Source of the DNA: CAVQCJ01 sp963849365
Lineage (GTDB): Bacteria > Actinomycetota > Actinomycetes > Prado026
DNA length: 64,000 bases
Assembly: GCA_963849365.1 (NCBI GenBank)
Contig: CAWKHA010000004.1
Coordinates: forward strand, 186,001-250,000
Direction: 5' to 3'
Shown: positions 18,775 through 27,529 of the stretch, in pieces
How positions within the stretch are numbered: the first letter of the stretch is position 1
How the letters are laid out: each line of letters opens with the position of its first letter
Notes under the pieces: model-generated
Seen by the model: only the letters and a program-made list of their open reading frames with translations
The model's database searches: none
Told to the model about the DNA's origin: nothing
Translations under genes and position numbers: made by a program

Positions 18775-19911
18775 GTGAGTTCCGGGCTTCCCGAGACCGC
18801 GCCGGTGCTGCCGGCGCCGGGCCTGGTGCTGCGGCCGTGGACCACGGACGACGCCGACGCCGTCCTGGTGCTCGCCGACGACCCCGCGTCGCGACGCTGG
18901 TCGCCGTCGATGCGCACGCTCCGGGTCCGGGCCGACGCGGTCGAGTGGATCGAGCGCCGGCTGGCCCGGCGCACGGACTGGGCGGTGGTGGAGGCCGCAA
19001 CGGGCGTGCTGGCCGGCCGGGTCGGGTTGCACCACCACGACCCGGACGACCGCCGGTGCGAGATGGGCTACGGCGTCTCGCCGGCGTTCCGGCGCCGCGG
19101 CGTCGCCGGGCGTGCGATCGAGGCGGCCGTCGCGTACGCCTTCGCGCCGGCACCGGCCGGGCTCGGCCTGAACCGGGTGGACCTGCAGCACGCGGTCGGC
19201 AACGTCGCGTCCTGCCGAGCGGCCTGGGCGCACGGCTTCGCGTTCGAAGGTGTCGCCCGGGAGGGGCTGTCCCGCGGGGACGGCGGCTTCGACGACGTGC
19301 ACCTGCACGCGCGGCTGGCCGCCGACCCGTCCGGTCCGCTGCCGCGGGTGGTGCCGTCCGAACCGGTCGAGGTGGTGGCCGGGCCGTACCAGCTGTGCGT
19401 CCCCGACCCGGACCTGGACGCGCAGCAGGTGGCGGCCGCGCACGCCGACCCGCTGATCGCGCTCTGGAACCCCGGCCCGCCCGACCTGGACGGCGCCCGC
19501 GCGTGGTGCGCCCGGCGCGCCGACTGGTCCGACGGCGGGCACGCCTCCTGGCTGGTGAAGGCGGCCGCCGCGGGCGCGGTGCTCGGATCGGTCTCGCTGC
19601 ACTCGGTCGACGCCGAACAGGGCAGCGCCGAGGTCGGCTACTGGGTGGCACCGGCCGCCCGCGGCCGGGGAGTCGGGACGGCCGCGCTGTCCGCCGCGGC
19701 GCGGTTCGCGTTCGGTGCGCTGGGCCTGCACCGGGTCGAGCTGTTCCACGCGGTCGAGAACCCGGCCTCCTGCCGGCTGGCCGAGCGGGCCGGGTTCGTG
19801 GTCGAGGGCCTGCACCGGCAGTCGTTCCGGTACGGCGACGGCGTGCTGCGGGACGAGCACCCGCACGCCCGGCTCGCCACCGACCCCGAGCCCGGCGACG
19901 CCGGCGGCTAA
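18775..19911 (+). CDS. Tandem GNAT acetyltransferase (two domains)
   Basis: A 378-residue protein made of two GNAT domains. The first (about 12-185) has the motif GYGVSPAFRRRGVAGRAIEA and NVASCRAAWAHGFAFEGVAR; the second (about 200-365) has GYWVAPAARGRGVGTAALSA and NPASCRLAERAGFVVEGLHR. Both keep the acetyl-CoA loop, so both may be active. The second is closer to RimJ consensus. With the gene before it, three related domains lie in a row, which suggests repeated duplication. It starts at GTG 18775 and its TAA shares bases with the TAG of the opposite gene (CTAA, 19908-19911). Confidence 0.85.
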   Translation: MSSGLPETAPVLPAPGLVLRPWTTDDADAVLVLADDPASRRWSPSMRTLRVRADAVEWIERRLARRTDWAVVEAATGVLAGRVGLHHHDPDDRRCEMGYGVSPAFRRRGVAGRAIEAAVAYAFAPAPAGLGLNRVDLQHAVGNVASCRAAWAHGFAFEGVAREGLSRGDGGFDDVHLHARLAADPSGPLPRVVPSEPVEVVAGPYQLCVPDPDLDAQQVAAAHADPLIALWNPGPPDLDGARAWCARRADWSDGGHASWLVKAAAAGAVLGSVSLHSVDAEQGSAEVGYWVAPAARGRGVGTAALSAAARFAFGALGLHRVELFHAVENPASCRLAERAGFVVEGLHRQSFRYGDGVLRDEHPHARLATDPEPGDAGG

Positions 19912-21122
19912 CCGACGGCCGGGGGGAGCGGCAGCGGGAGGTCACCGCGCCCGGTGGTCACGACGGACTCGAGCCCCAGCCACTGCGCCATCCCTCCCAG
20001 CTCGGCCGCGAGCTCGTCCCCGGTGTGGGCGGGTGCGTGCGGCTCGGCGTGCGCGGCCTGGACGAGCAGGCGCCCGGTGCCGCGGTCGGCCTTGAGGTCG
20101 GCGCGGGCGACCAGGCGGTCGCCGAGCAGGAACGGCAGGACGTAGTAGCCGTGCACCCGCTTGTGCACGGGCGTGTAGATCTCGATGCGGTACCGGAAGC
20201 CGTACAGCCGCTCGCACCGGTCCCGTTCCCACACGACCGGGTCGAACGGCGAGAGCAGCGCCCGCGCGTCCACCCGGCGGGGCAGGCGTGCCCCCGGGTC
20301 CAGGTACGCCGGCCGTCGCCAGCCCTCCACCTGGACCGGCACCAGCGCGCCGGCCTCGACCAGCTCGGCCACCCGCTGCGTCGCGTCGGCCACCGAGAGC
20401 CGGTAGTAGTCGCGCAGGTCGCGCACGTCGGCCACCCCCAGCGAGCGCGCGGCGCGCACCACCAGCTGCCGCTGCGCCTCGGCCCGGTCCGGCACCGGCG
20501 CCGCCAGCACCGCCGCCGGCAGCACGCGCTCCGGCACGTCGTACAACCGCTCGAAGCCGCGCCGCGAGGCAGTGGTCACCTCGCCGGCCCAGAACAGGTA
20601 CTCGATCGCGCGCTTGACGTGCGACCAGTCCCACCACGGCCCGGCTCTTCGCGGGCGGCCACCGCCGTGCGACTCCTCGATCTCGCCCGCGGACACCGGG
20701 CCGGCCCGCCGCACCTCCGCGAGCACGTCCGCGACCAGGCCGGGCTGCTCCAGCGCGACACGCCGCATGCCACCCCAGGCACCGTCCTTGTCGTCGTGCG
20801 CCGCGTCCATCCGCCAGCGCAGCAGCGGGTAGGCGTCGACCGGGAGCAGGCTCGCCTCGTGGCCCCAGTACTCGAACAGCTCCCGCGGGGCGCGGTACGC
20901 GGCACGGTCGAGCAGGCCCGTCGGGTACGGCCCGACCCGGCTGAACATCGGGAGGTAGTGGGCGCGGGCCAGGACGTTCACGGAGTCGATCTGGAACAGG
21001 CCGGTGCGGCCGACCACCCGGCGCAGGGCGCGGCGGTCCGGCACGCCGGAGGGCCGCGGGTCGCCGAAGCCCTGCGCGGCCAGCGCGACCCGGCGCGCCT
21101 GCGCGAGCGTCAGCCGTTCCAT
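19908..21122 (-). CDS. YcaQ/AlkX-type winged-helix DNA glycosylase
   Basis: A 404-residue protein of the HTH_42 family. The catalytic QxD motif is present in LFQIDSVNVLARAHYLPMFS (Q44, D46), followed by family segments ELFEYWGHEASLLP, YDVPERVLP, and LSPFDPVVWERDRCERLYGF and HGYYVLPFLLGDRLVAR in the C-terminal half. E. coli YcaQ unhooks DNA interstrand crosslinks and Streptomyces AlkZ does so for azinomycin; this one is likely a general repair enzyme because no toxin-biosynthesis genes are near. ATG 21122 is a natural start. Confidence 0.88.
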   Translation of the reverse strand: MERLTLAQARRVALAAQGFGDPRPSGVPDRRALRRVVGRTGLFQIDSVNVLARAHYLPMFSRVGPYPTGLLDRAAYRAPRELFEYWGHEASLLPVDAYPLLRWRMDAAHDDKDGAWGGMRRVALEQPGLVADVLAEVRRAGPVSAGEIEESHGGGRPRRAGPWWDWSHVKRAIEYLFWAGEVTTASRRGFERLYDVPERVLPAAVLAAPVPDRAEAQRQLVVRAARSLGVADVRDLRDYYRLSVADATQRVAELVEAGALVPVQVEGWRRPAYLDPGARLPRRVDARALLSPFDPVVWERDRCERLYGFRYRIEIYTPVHKRVHGYYVLPFLLGDRLVARADLKADRGTGRLLVQAAHAEPHAPAHTGDELAAELGGMAQWLGLESVVTTGRGDLPLPLPPAVG

Positions 21123-21149
21123 GGCGGGCGATCCTGCCAGAGCGCTCCG

Positions 21150-21818
21150 TCAGGTGATCTCGAGCAGCTTCTCCCGCACGGCGTACACCACGGCCTCCAT
21201 CCGGGAGTGCAGCTGCAGCTTCTCCAGGATGTTGCGGACGTGGTTCTTGACGGTGTTCTCGCTGATGTACAGCTGCTTGGCGACGTCCTTGTTGTTGAGG
21301 CCGCGGGCGACCAGGCGCAGCACCTCCAGCTCGCGGTCGGTGAGCCGCGGCACCGGGACCTGCTGGCGGTCGTCCCGCTTGATCAGGGTCGCGAACTCCG
21401 TCAGCAGCTTGGACGCCATCGCCGGGCTGATCAGCGACTGGCCGCCGGCCACGGCCCTGATCGCGGTGGCCACCTCGTCGATGGAGATCTCCTTGAGCAG
21501 GTACCCCGTCGCGCCGGCCTTGATGGCCTCGTACAGGTCCCCCTCCTCGTCGCTGATCGTCAGCATGATGATGCGGGTCGACGGGGCGACGTCCTTGATC
21601 GCGGTGCACGCCTCGATACCCGAGCGCCGCGGCATCCGTACGTCCATCAGCACGACGTCGGGCAGCAGGTCGGCCGCCTTGTCGACCGCCTCGGCACCGT
21701 CGCCGGCCTCGCCGACGACCTCGATGTCCGACTCCTGCGCGAGCACCATCTCCAGGCCGCGCCGGAACAACGCATGGTCGTCCACGACGAGCACCCTGAT
21801 CGGCTCCACGCCGGGCAT
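21150..21818 (-). CDS. NarL/LuxR-family response regulator
   Basis: The 222-residue protein has a receiver domain (DDH at 13-15, phospho-acceptor Asp59 in VVLMDVRMPRRSG, conserved Thr in IIMLTIS, Lys in GYLLKEIS) and a C-terminal LuxR-type HTH (LTDRELEVLRLVARGLNNKD, then ISENTVKNHVRNILEKL). No histidine kinase gene is adjacent, so it is an orphan here. It follows hpf with a 4-base gap and is likely co-expressed with it. An orphan regulator next to hpf recurs in actinobacteria. The sensor and targets are unknown. Confidence 0.92.
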   Translation of the reverse strand: MPGVEPIRVLVVDDHALFRRGLEMVLAQESDIEVVGEAGDGAEAVDKAADLLPDVVLMDVRMPRRSGIEACTAIKDVAPSTRIIMLTISDEEGDLYEAIKAGATGYLLKEISIDEVATAIRAVAGGQSLISPAMASKLLTEFATLIKRDDRQQVPVPRLTDRELEVLRLVARGLNNKDVAKQLYISENTVKNHVRNILEKLQLHSRMEAVVYAVREKLLEIT

Positions 21819-21822
21819 TGTG

Positions 21823-22431
21823 TCAGCCGGTGCCGTTGACGCTGAGCCGAATCACTCCGTAGTGGTAGGCGTGGCGGCGGTAGACGACCGAGGGCCGACG
21901 GCTGTCCGCGTCGACGAACAGGAAGAAGTCGTGGCCGACGAGCTCCATCTCGTAGAGCGCCTGGTCCAGCGACATCGGCTCGGCCTCGTGCGTCTTCTCG
22001 CGGACGACCATCGGGCCGTCGTCGTGCACGGCCCACGGGTCGGCGCCGTCGACCTCGACCGAGTCGGCCAGGGCCCGCCCGTTCTCGGCCGGCGCGGCGA
22101 TGCCGGCGACGGCCTTCTCGTGCTTCTTCCAGTCCGTCCTGCGGTCCGAGGCGCGCCGCAGCCTCGACTCGAGGCGGCCCATCGCGAGGTCGAGCGCGGC
22201 CCGCTTGTCCTCGGCGGCCGCCTCGGCGCGGATCACCGGTCCGCGGCTGCGGCAGGTCAGCTCGACACGGTAGGCGCGGCCCGACAGCCGGGGGTTGGCT
22301 TCTTTGGAGACTTCGACGTCGACCCGCTGCATCCCCGGGTCGAGCCGCTCGACCTTGGTGAGCTTCTCCACGGCGTGGGTCCGGAAGCGGTCCGAGACCT
22401 CCATCCGGCGGCCCTTGACGACGATGTCCAC
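21823..22431 (-). CDS. hpf: Long-form ribosome hibernation promoting factor
   Basis: A 202-residue protein with the N-terminal ribosome-binding domain (VDIVVKGRRMEVSDRFRTHA, beta-alpha fold, about 1-105), a linker, and the C-terminal dimerisation domain (about 140-195, ending DQALYEMELVGHDFFLFVDA and VVYRRHAYHYGVIRL). Long HPF binds the decoding centre of the 30S subunit and pairs 70S ribosomes into inactive 100S dimers in resting cells. GTG 22431 has GGAGG four bases upstream. It stands between comF and the orphan response regulator, matching the conserved order near secA. Confidence 0.95.
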   Translation of the reverse strand: MDIVVKGRRMEVSDRFRTHAVEKLTKVERLDPGMQRVDVEVSKEANPRLSGRAYRVELTCRSRGPVIRAEAAAEDKRAALDLAMGRLESRLRRASDRRTDWKKHEKAVAGIAAPAENGRALADSVEVDGADPWAVHDDGPMVVREKTHEAEPMSLDQALYEMELVGHDFFLFVDADSRRPSVVYRRHAYHYGVIRLSVNGTG

Positions 22432-22487
22432 CTGACCTCCTCCACCGGTTCCGAGGTCGCGCAGTCTCGACGCTAGCCCAGCCCCGC

Positions 22488-23147
22488 TCAGACGGCGAGA
22501 GAGCGTCTCCCGGTAGCCGCAACCACAGCCGCCCCGAGCACGCCGAACCCGTGCTCGCGCAGGGCACGGCACGCCTCGGCCAGGCTCGCCCCGGTGGTCA
22601 CCAGGTCGTCGACCACAACGACCGGCCGGTCGGAACGCCCGTCGAGCCGGCGGACGGTGAGCGCGCCGGCCAGGTTCCGGGCCCGGTCGGCCGCGCCCAG
22701 CCCGGCCTGGTCCGCGACCCGGCGTGCCTGCCGCAGCAGCCCGGCCACCCGGACGCCCGGGCCGAGGCGGCGGGCCGCGACCGCGGCGATCCGGGCTGTC
22801 GGGTCGTGCCCGCGGGCGCGGACGACGGCACGCCGGGACGGCACCGGCACCAGCAGCAGGCCGGTCGGCCGCGGCGCCCCCGCGGGCAGCATGGCCACCG
22901 CCGCGGCCAGCGCCGCGCCGAGCGGACCGGCGAGCCGGAGCACCCCACGTTCCTTGTGCGCGATGAGCGCGGCGCGCACCGCCCCGTCGTAGGCCGCAGC
23001 GGCGGCCACCGGCGGCAGCCCAGGAGGTGCCTGGTGCGGCCGTACCAGCCGGGCCGGCCCCGCCAAGCGGCTCCGGCACGGAGCGCACAGCCACTCACCC
23101 GGCGCCCCGCAGCCGGCGCAGACGACCGGCAGGACGAGATCGAGCAT
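22488..23147 (-). CDS. comF: ComF-family phosphoribosyltransferase-like protein
   Basis: A 219-residue protein with a zinc-finger-like start (VCAGCGAPGEWLCAPCRSRL, four cysteines), a middle part with VVRARGHDPTARIA, and the phosphoribosyltransferase signature VVVVDDLVTTGASL. ComF proteins are linked to DNA uptake in competent bacteria, but in actinobacteria their role is unproven. ATG 23147 with a G-rich site upstream is chosen; ATG 23168 is an alternative. It is between lpqB and hpf as in mycobacteria. Confidence 0.88.
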   Translation of the reverse strand: MLDLVLPVVCAGCGAPGEWLCAPCRSRLAGPARLVRPHQAPPGLPPVAAAAAYDGAVRAALIAHKERGVLRLAGPLGAALAAAVAMLPAGAPRPTGLLLVPVPSRRAVVRARGHDPTARIAAVAARRLGPGVRVAGLLRQARRVADQAGLGAADRARNLAGALTVRRLDGRSDRPVVVVDDLVTTGASLAEACRALREHGFGVLGAAVVAATGRRSLAV

Positions 23148-23249
23148 CGACCCCCAGATCCGCCGCATGCGCCCGAGCGTCGCCGGTGGGCGACGGCCGC
23201 GCAAGCGACCCCGGCCGGGCTGTGGAGGGCGGCCGGCCGCTGCGGCGGC

Positions 23250-25016
23250 TCAGCCCGGGTACGCCGGGAACGCTCCGGTGCCGAGCGAGGAGTCCCAGCC
23301 GAAACCGGTGTACCAGAGCAGCGTCCCGTCGGCGGTCGAGGTGAGGACCGGATGCGTCGGTGCGGCGCCGACCGACACCATCGGCGAGCCGCCGGTGGCC
23401 GGACCGAGCCCCTGCTCGACGCTGCCGTTGAGGTCGACCAGCCACGGTTGCACCGCATCGGTCGGTTTGGACTGCCCTAGGATCACCAGCCGGTCGGCGG
23501 TCGCCCAGGCGGTGTCCACAGACTGGACGAAGCCGGTGTTCACCAGCCGGAAGCCGGCCAGCGCGAGCTTGGCCTCCGACCGCTCGACCCTCCCGACGTA
23601 CACCTGGCCGACGCCGTGCTGGTCGACGACCAGCGCCGACACCCGAACACCGTCCCTCGCCAGCCGAAGTGTGCGGATCGTGCCGTCCGGGAGCCCGTCG
23701 ACGGAGACCTTGCGCACGGCCGACCCGGGGGTGATCTCCCAGACCGTCGAGGTGTCACGGGTCCGGTCCGCCACCCACACGCCGCCGAAGCGGTCCCAGG
23801 ACGGCGGGCTCAGCGCGGAACCTGTGAGCAGCACCTGCGCGTGGGCGTCCGCCGTCATCTTGCCGACCAGCAGCCGGCGCCGGTCCTTGTCCAGGGCCGC
23901 GAGCTGGGTGCCGTCGAACGACGGCAGGACCTGGCTCACGACGGTCGAGCCGTCGCCGAGCGGTCCGCGCACCGGCTCCAGCTTGTTGTCGTGCAGCACC
24001 ACGGCGCGGCCCTTGGCCACCGCGTACGCGTTCGTGTCCGCCGCTCCGCCGTCCGGGTCGAATGAGGACCATCCGGCGATGCTCTGGGTGTCGCCCACCG
24101 ACGGCACGCGCAGCGGAACGCCGTCGACCGTCAGCCGCAACGTCGTCACGCCGCTGAGCTGGCGCAGGGTCCAGACGAACTGGGCCGACATCGCCTGCGC
24201 CTCCTCGCGCGCGACGTTCGCCGCCGGTGAGGTCAGGTCGACCTGGACGACGCCGTTCTGCACGGGCACCGAGTCGACCACGAGCTTGGTGCCGGCCGGG
24301 ACCGCCGTGCGGACGGCCTTGGCCAGCCACGGAGTCGGACCGTCCAGCAGCGCTCGCACCAGAGAGGTCGAAGTACCCGGCCCGACCGGGACCAGGATCT
24401 GGTCCGGCACGACCACGGTGCGGGACGGGTTGGGGAAGTAGATGTCGTAGGACCGGTAGGCGCGGCCCACGTCGTTCGTGGTGAGCAGCAGACCGGCCGG
24501 CAGGGTCGCGATCCGCCACTGGTCACCCGACTTGGTCAGCCGGAACTCGGCTGTCGCGATGGTCCCCGGAGTCGAGCCCGTGTACGCACCCTGTGCGCTG
24601 AGCACGCCCGCCTGCGGGGCGCTGAAACGGATGGTGCCGGGCGTGACCGCCGCGAACTGGACGCTGCCGCCCTGCGTGGTGTCCGAGTAGTAGACCGTGG
24701 CACCCGCATCCGCGTGCCAGGCACGGGCGGCCTGGGTGGTGAGGAACTGCCGGGCCACCGCGTGGTTGTCGTCGAAGGACGCCGAGGCCTTCACGAAACC
24801 CTCGACGATCTGCTCCGGACTCATGCCCTTCACCGGGCCGGCGGCGATGATCCGGGTGAACGGGTCGTCGCGCTCGTCGACGATGGTGCCGGCCTCGTGC
24901 ACGGGGCCGGACGAGGGGATGCCCGCGCAGGCGGACAGCGTCAACGCTCCGAGCACGGCCACCGCCGCGACCCGGCCGCCGACCCGGGGCCGGCGCCCCG
25001 GCCCGCGGCTAGGCAT
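23250..25016 (-). CDS. lpqB: LpqB, lipoprotein partner of MtrAB
   Basis: A 588-residue lipoprotein: signal and lipobox TLSAC place the lipidated cysteine at residue 30, followed by GIPSSGPVHEAG as in known LpqB proteins. A GerMN domain lies around 190-320 and the C-terminal half is propeller-like (WSSFDPDGGAADTNAYAVA, SPPSWDRFGGVWVADRTRD). In mycobacteria LpqB interacts with the extracytoplasmic part of MtrB and modulates MtrA phosphorylation. Its ATG overlaps the mtrB stop by eight bases (25009-25016), so translation is coupled. Confidence 0.95.
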   Translation of the reverse strand: MPSRGPGRRPRVGGRVAAVAVLGALTLSACAGIPSSGPVHEAGTIVDERDDPFTRIIAAGPVKGMSPEQIVEGFVKASASFDDNHAVARQFLTTQAARAWHADAGATVYYSDTTQGGSVQFAAVTPGTIRFSAPQAGVLSAQGAYTGSTPGTIATAEFRLTKSGDQWRIATLPAGLLLTTNDVGRAYRSYDIYFPNPSRTVVVPDQILVPVGPGTSTSLVRALLDGPTPWLAKAVRTAVPAGTKLVVDSVPVQNGVVQVDLTSPAANVAREEAQAMSAQFVWTLRQLSGVTTLRLTVDGVPLRVPSVGDTQSIAGWSSFDPDGGAADTNAYAVAKGRAVVLHDNKLEPVRGPLGDGSTVVSQVLPSFDGTQLAALDKDRRRLLVGKMTADAHAQVLLTGSALSPPSWDRFGGVWVADRTRDTSTVWEITPGSAVRKVSVDGLPDGTIRTLRLARDGVRVSALVVDQHGVGQVYVGRVERSEAKLALAGFRLVNTGFVQSVDTAWATADRLVILGQSKPTDAVQPWLVDLNGSVEQGLGPATGGSPMVSVGAAPTHPVLTSTADGTLLWYTGFGWDSSLGTGAFPAYPG

Positions 25017-26676
25017 CGCGGTTCCTCGGCCGTGCCCCCACCGACAGCGGCACGCGCCGGCCGGCGCGCGCGTCCGCCGGCTCCAGCGGCAGCGGGGCCG
25101 AGACCAGCTCGGCCTTGGCGTGCCGCGGCAACGTGAACCGGAAGTGCGCGCCGTCGCCGGGCTGTCCCCACGCCTCCAGCCAGCCGCCGTGCAGCCGGGC
25201 GTCCTCGAGCGCGATGGCCAGGCCGAGCCCGGTGCCGCCGGTGCTGCGGGCCCGGGCCGGGTCCGCACGCCAGAAGCGGTTGAAGACCAGCGCCGACTCT
25301 CCCGGCCGCAGCCCGACGCCGTGGTCGCGCACACCGACCGAGACGGCAGCGTCGTCGCAGGCGACGCGGATGTCGACCGGGCGGCCCTCGCCGTGCTCGA
25401 TGGCGTTGACGAGGAGGTTGCGCAGGGCCCGCTCGACCCGGCGCGGGTCGGCCTCCACCGTGCAGCGCAGCTCGGGCAGGTCGAGCCGCACCTGGGTCTG
25501 CTTGCGGTCGGCGAGCGGCTCGGTGGCCTCGACCACGCGGCGGACGACGTCGCGCAGGTCGATCGTCTCGGCGTCCAGCACCGCGGCACCGGCGTCGTAG
25601 CGGCTGATCTCCAGCAGGTCCGACAGCAGCGCCTCGAACCGGTCCAGCTGGGTCTGCAGCAGCTCGGCGGACCGGGCGGTGGCCGGGTCGAACTCGGCCC
25701 TGGCCTCGTGCAGCACGTCGGCCGCCATCCGCACCGTGGTCAGCGGGGTGCGCAGCTCGTGCGAGACGTCGGACACGAACCGGCGCTGGACCCGCGACAG
25801 GTCCTCGAGCTGGCGGATCTGTGCCTGCAGCGAGCTGGCCATGTGGTTGAACGAGGCAGCCAGCCTGGCCAGGTCGTCGTCGCCGACGACCGCCATCCGC
25901 TCCTCGAGCCGGCCGGCGGAGAACCGCTCCGCGGTCCGGGCCGCCTCGCGAACCGGGTCGACCACCTGCCGGGTCACCAGCCAGGCGATGGCCGCGAGCA
26001 GCAGCACCAGCACCAGCCCGGCGACCGTCAGCGCGCGCTGCACCAGGGCCAGGGTGTCCTGCTCCTGGTTCAGCGGGAACAGGTAGTACAGCTCGTAGGC
26101 ACCCACGCCCGGCACGGTGAGCGGCCCGCCCACCGCGACGCCGGGCACGAAGGTGCCGTCCTGGTAGCGGATCGTCGTGAACGTGTACGCCAGCCCGGAC
26201 CCCGTCGCGACGACCTGCCGCAGGTCGTCCGGGACCGACGCGAACTGCACGTGGTTGGACAGGAACCCGGGCCGTTCGAGCACCGACGACGACCCGCTGG
26301 CGAGGGTCACCACCTCGTACCGCGCCGGCTGGCCGCCGGCCCGGCTGGCGAGCTGGAACACCAGCTGGTCCAGCAGCACCCCGCCGTTGGTGGAACGGTC
26401 GGCCGCGTCCAGCTTGCGCTGCGTCTCCACCAGCCCGGCCCGGGTCTCCTCGACCGACGAGCGCTCCTTGGCGTCCAGCAGCCCGGACGTGACGCGGGTC
26501 ATCAGCACGTAGCCCAGGACGGTGACGACCGTGGCGGAAAGCACCAGCGTCGTGAGCACCACGCGCAGGTGCAGCGAACGGCGCCACGCGTACCTCAGCC
26601 GCCCGGAGGCGCGGCTGAGCGCCCCCCGCAACCGCAGGGCGGTGATGCTGAGGTCGGTGCTCACCGGATGGGCCAC
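25009..26676 (-). CDS. mtrB: MtrB sensor histidine kinase
   Basis: A 555-residue two-helix sensor kinase. The first helix is near residues 38-58, an extracytoplasmic domain follows to about 210, the second helix is near 212-234, then HAMP, the phospho-acceptor His in VSDVSHELRTPLTT (about residue 306) and the ATPase domain with NLLVNAIEHGEG (N box), DHGVGL and GGTGLGLAIA. MtrB phosphorylates MtrA and governs cell division, wall turnover and osmotic responses in actinobacteria. GTG 26676 overlaps the mtrA stop by one base (TAGTG); GTG 26664 is an alternative start. Confidence 0.95.
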   Translation of the reverse strand: MAHPVSTDLSITALRLRGALSRASGRLRYAWRRSLHLRVVLTTLVLSATVVTVLGYVLMTRVTSGLLDAKERSSVEETRAGLVETQRKLDAADRSTNGGVLLDQLVFQLASRAGGQPARYEVVTLASGSSSVLERPGFLSNHVQFASVPDDLRQVVATGSGLAYTFTTIRYQDGTFVPGVAVGGPLTVPGVGAYELYYLFPLNQEQDTLALVQRALTVAGLVLVLLLAAIAWLVTRQVVDPVREAARTAERFSAGRLEERMAVVGDDDLARLAASFNHMASSLQAQIRQLEDLSRVQRRFVSDVSHELRTPLTTVRMAADVLHEARAEFDPATARSAELLQTQLDRFEALLSDLLEISRYDAGAAVLDAETIDLRDVVRRVVEATEPLADRKQTQVRLDLPELRCTVEADPRRVERALRNLLVNAIEHGEGRPVDIRVACDDAAVSVGVRDHGVGLRPGESALVFNRFWRADPARARSTGGTGLGLAIALEDARLHGGWLEAWGQPGDGAHFRFTLPRHAKAELVSAPLPLEPADARAGRRVPLSVGARPRNRDA

Positions 26677-27359
26677 TAGGAGCTCGGTGTGCCGGCCTTG
26701 TAACCGACGCCGCGCACGGTCACGACGATCTCGGGTCGCTCGGGGTCCTGCTCGATCTTGGAACGCAGCCGCTGCACGTGCACGTTGACGAGCCGGGTGT
26801 CCGCGGCGTGGCGGTAACCCCAGACCTGCTCGAGCAGGACCTCTCGGGTGAACACCTGCCACGGCTTGCGGGCCAGCGCCACGAGCAGGTCGAACTCGAG
26901 CGGCGTCAGGTTGATCGGCCGACCGTCCCGGCTGACGACGTGCCCGGCGACGTCGATCGACAGGTCGCCGATCTCGAGGCGCTCGGGGGCGGGCGTGGTG
27001 TCGCGGCGCAGCCGGGTACGTACCCGGGCGACGAGCTCCTTCGGCTTGAACGGCTTGACCACGTAGTCGTCGGCGCCGGACTCCAGCCCCAGGACGACGT
27101 CGACGGTGTCGCTCTTCGCCGTGAGCATGACGATCGGGACCCCGGACTCGGCCCGGATCTGCCGGCATACGTCGATGCCGCCCAGCCCGGGCAGCATCAG
27201 GTCGAGCAGGACGAGGTCGGGACGGGTCTCCCGGAACACCCCCAGCGCCCGCAGCCCGTCCGAGCAGAAGGACGGCTCGAACCCCTCTCCCCGCAGGACG
27301 ATGCCGAGCATCTCCGCCAGCGCCGGGTCGTCGTCGACCACGAGCACACGAGCCTTCAT
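26676..27359 (-). CDS. mtrA: MtrA response regulator
   Basis: A 227-residue OmpR/PhoB-type regulator. Receiver: DDD at 9-11, phospho-acceptor Asp53 in LVLLDLMLPGLGG, Lys in YVVKPFKPKELVARV. DNA-binding winged helix: LTPLEFDLLVALARKPWQVF and LVNVHVQRLRSKIEQDPERP. MtrA is essential in mycobacteria and controls division, replication-linked and cell-wall hydrolase genes. ATG 27359 gives the standard start MKARVLVVDDD. It is divergent from the membrane-protein gene at 27530 with 170 bases between them, where its promoter should lie. Confidence 0.97.
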   Translation of the reverse strand: MKARVLVVDDDPALAEMLGIVLRGEGFEPSFCSDGLRALGVFRETRPDLVLLDLMLPGLGGIDVCRQIRAESGVPIVMLTAKSDTVDVVLGLESGADDYVVKPFKPKELVARVRTRLRRDTTPAPERLEIGDLSIDVAGHVVSRDGRPINLTPLEFDLLVALARKPWQVFTREVLLEQVWGYRHAADTRLVNVHVQRLRSKIEQDPERPEIVVTVRGVGYKAGTPSS

Positions 27360-27529
27360 GGGCACATGGTCGCATCCCGGGGTGCCGTAGGAGGCCCGTG
27401 CGCGGCGACCGGGCCCGGCCAGGTCGGCGCTGCTCCCGTACGGGCGCCGGGACGCGTGCCACGATGGGTCGGCCGGGTGACCAGTCAGGCCGCCAGAGGT
27501 GGCTCCGCGACGGTGCACGAGGGGGGCAT

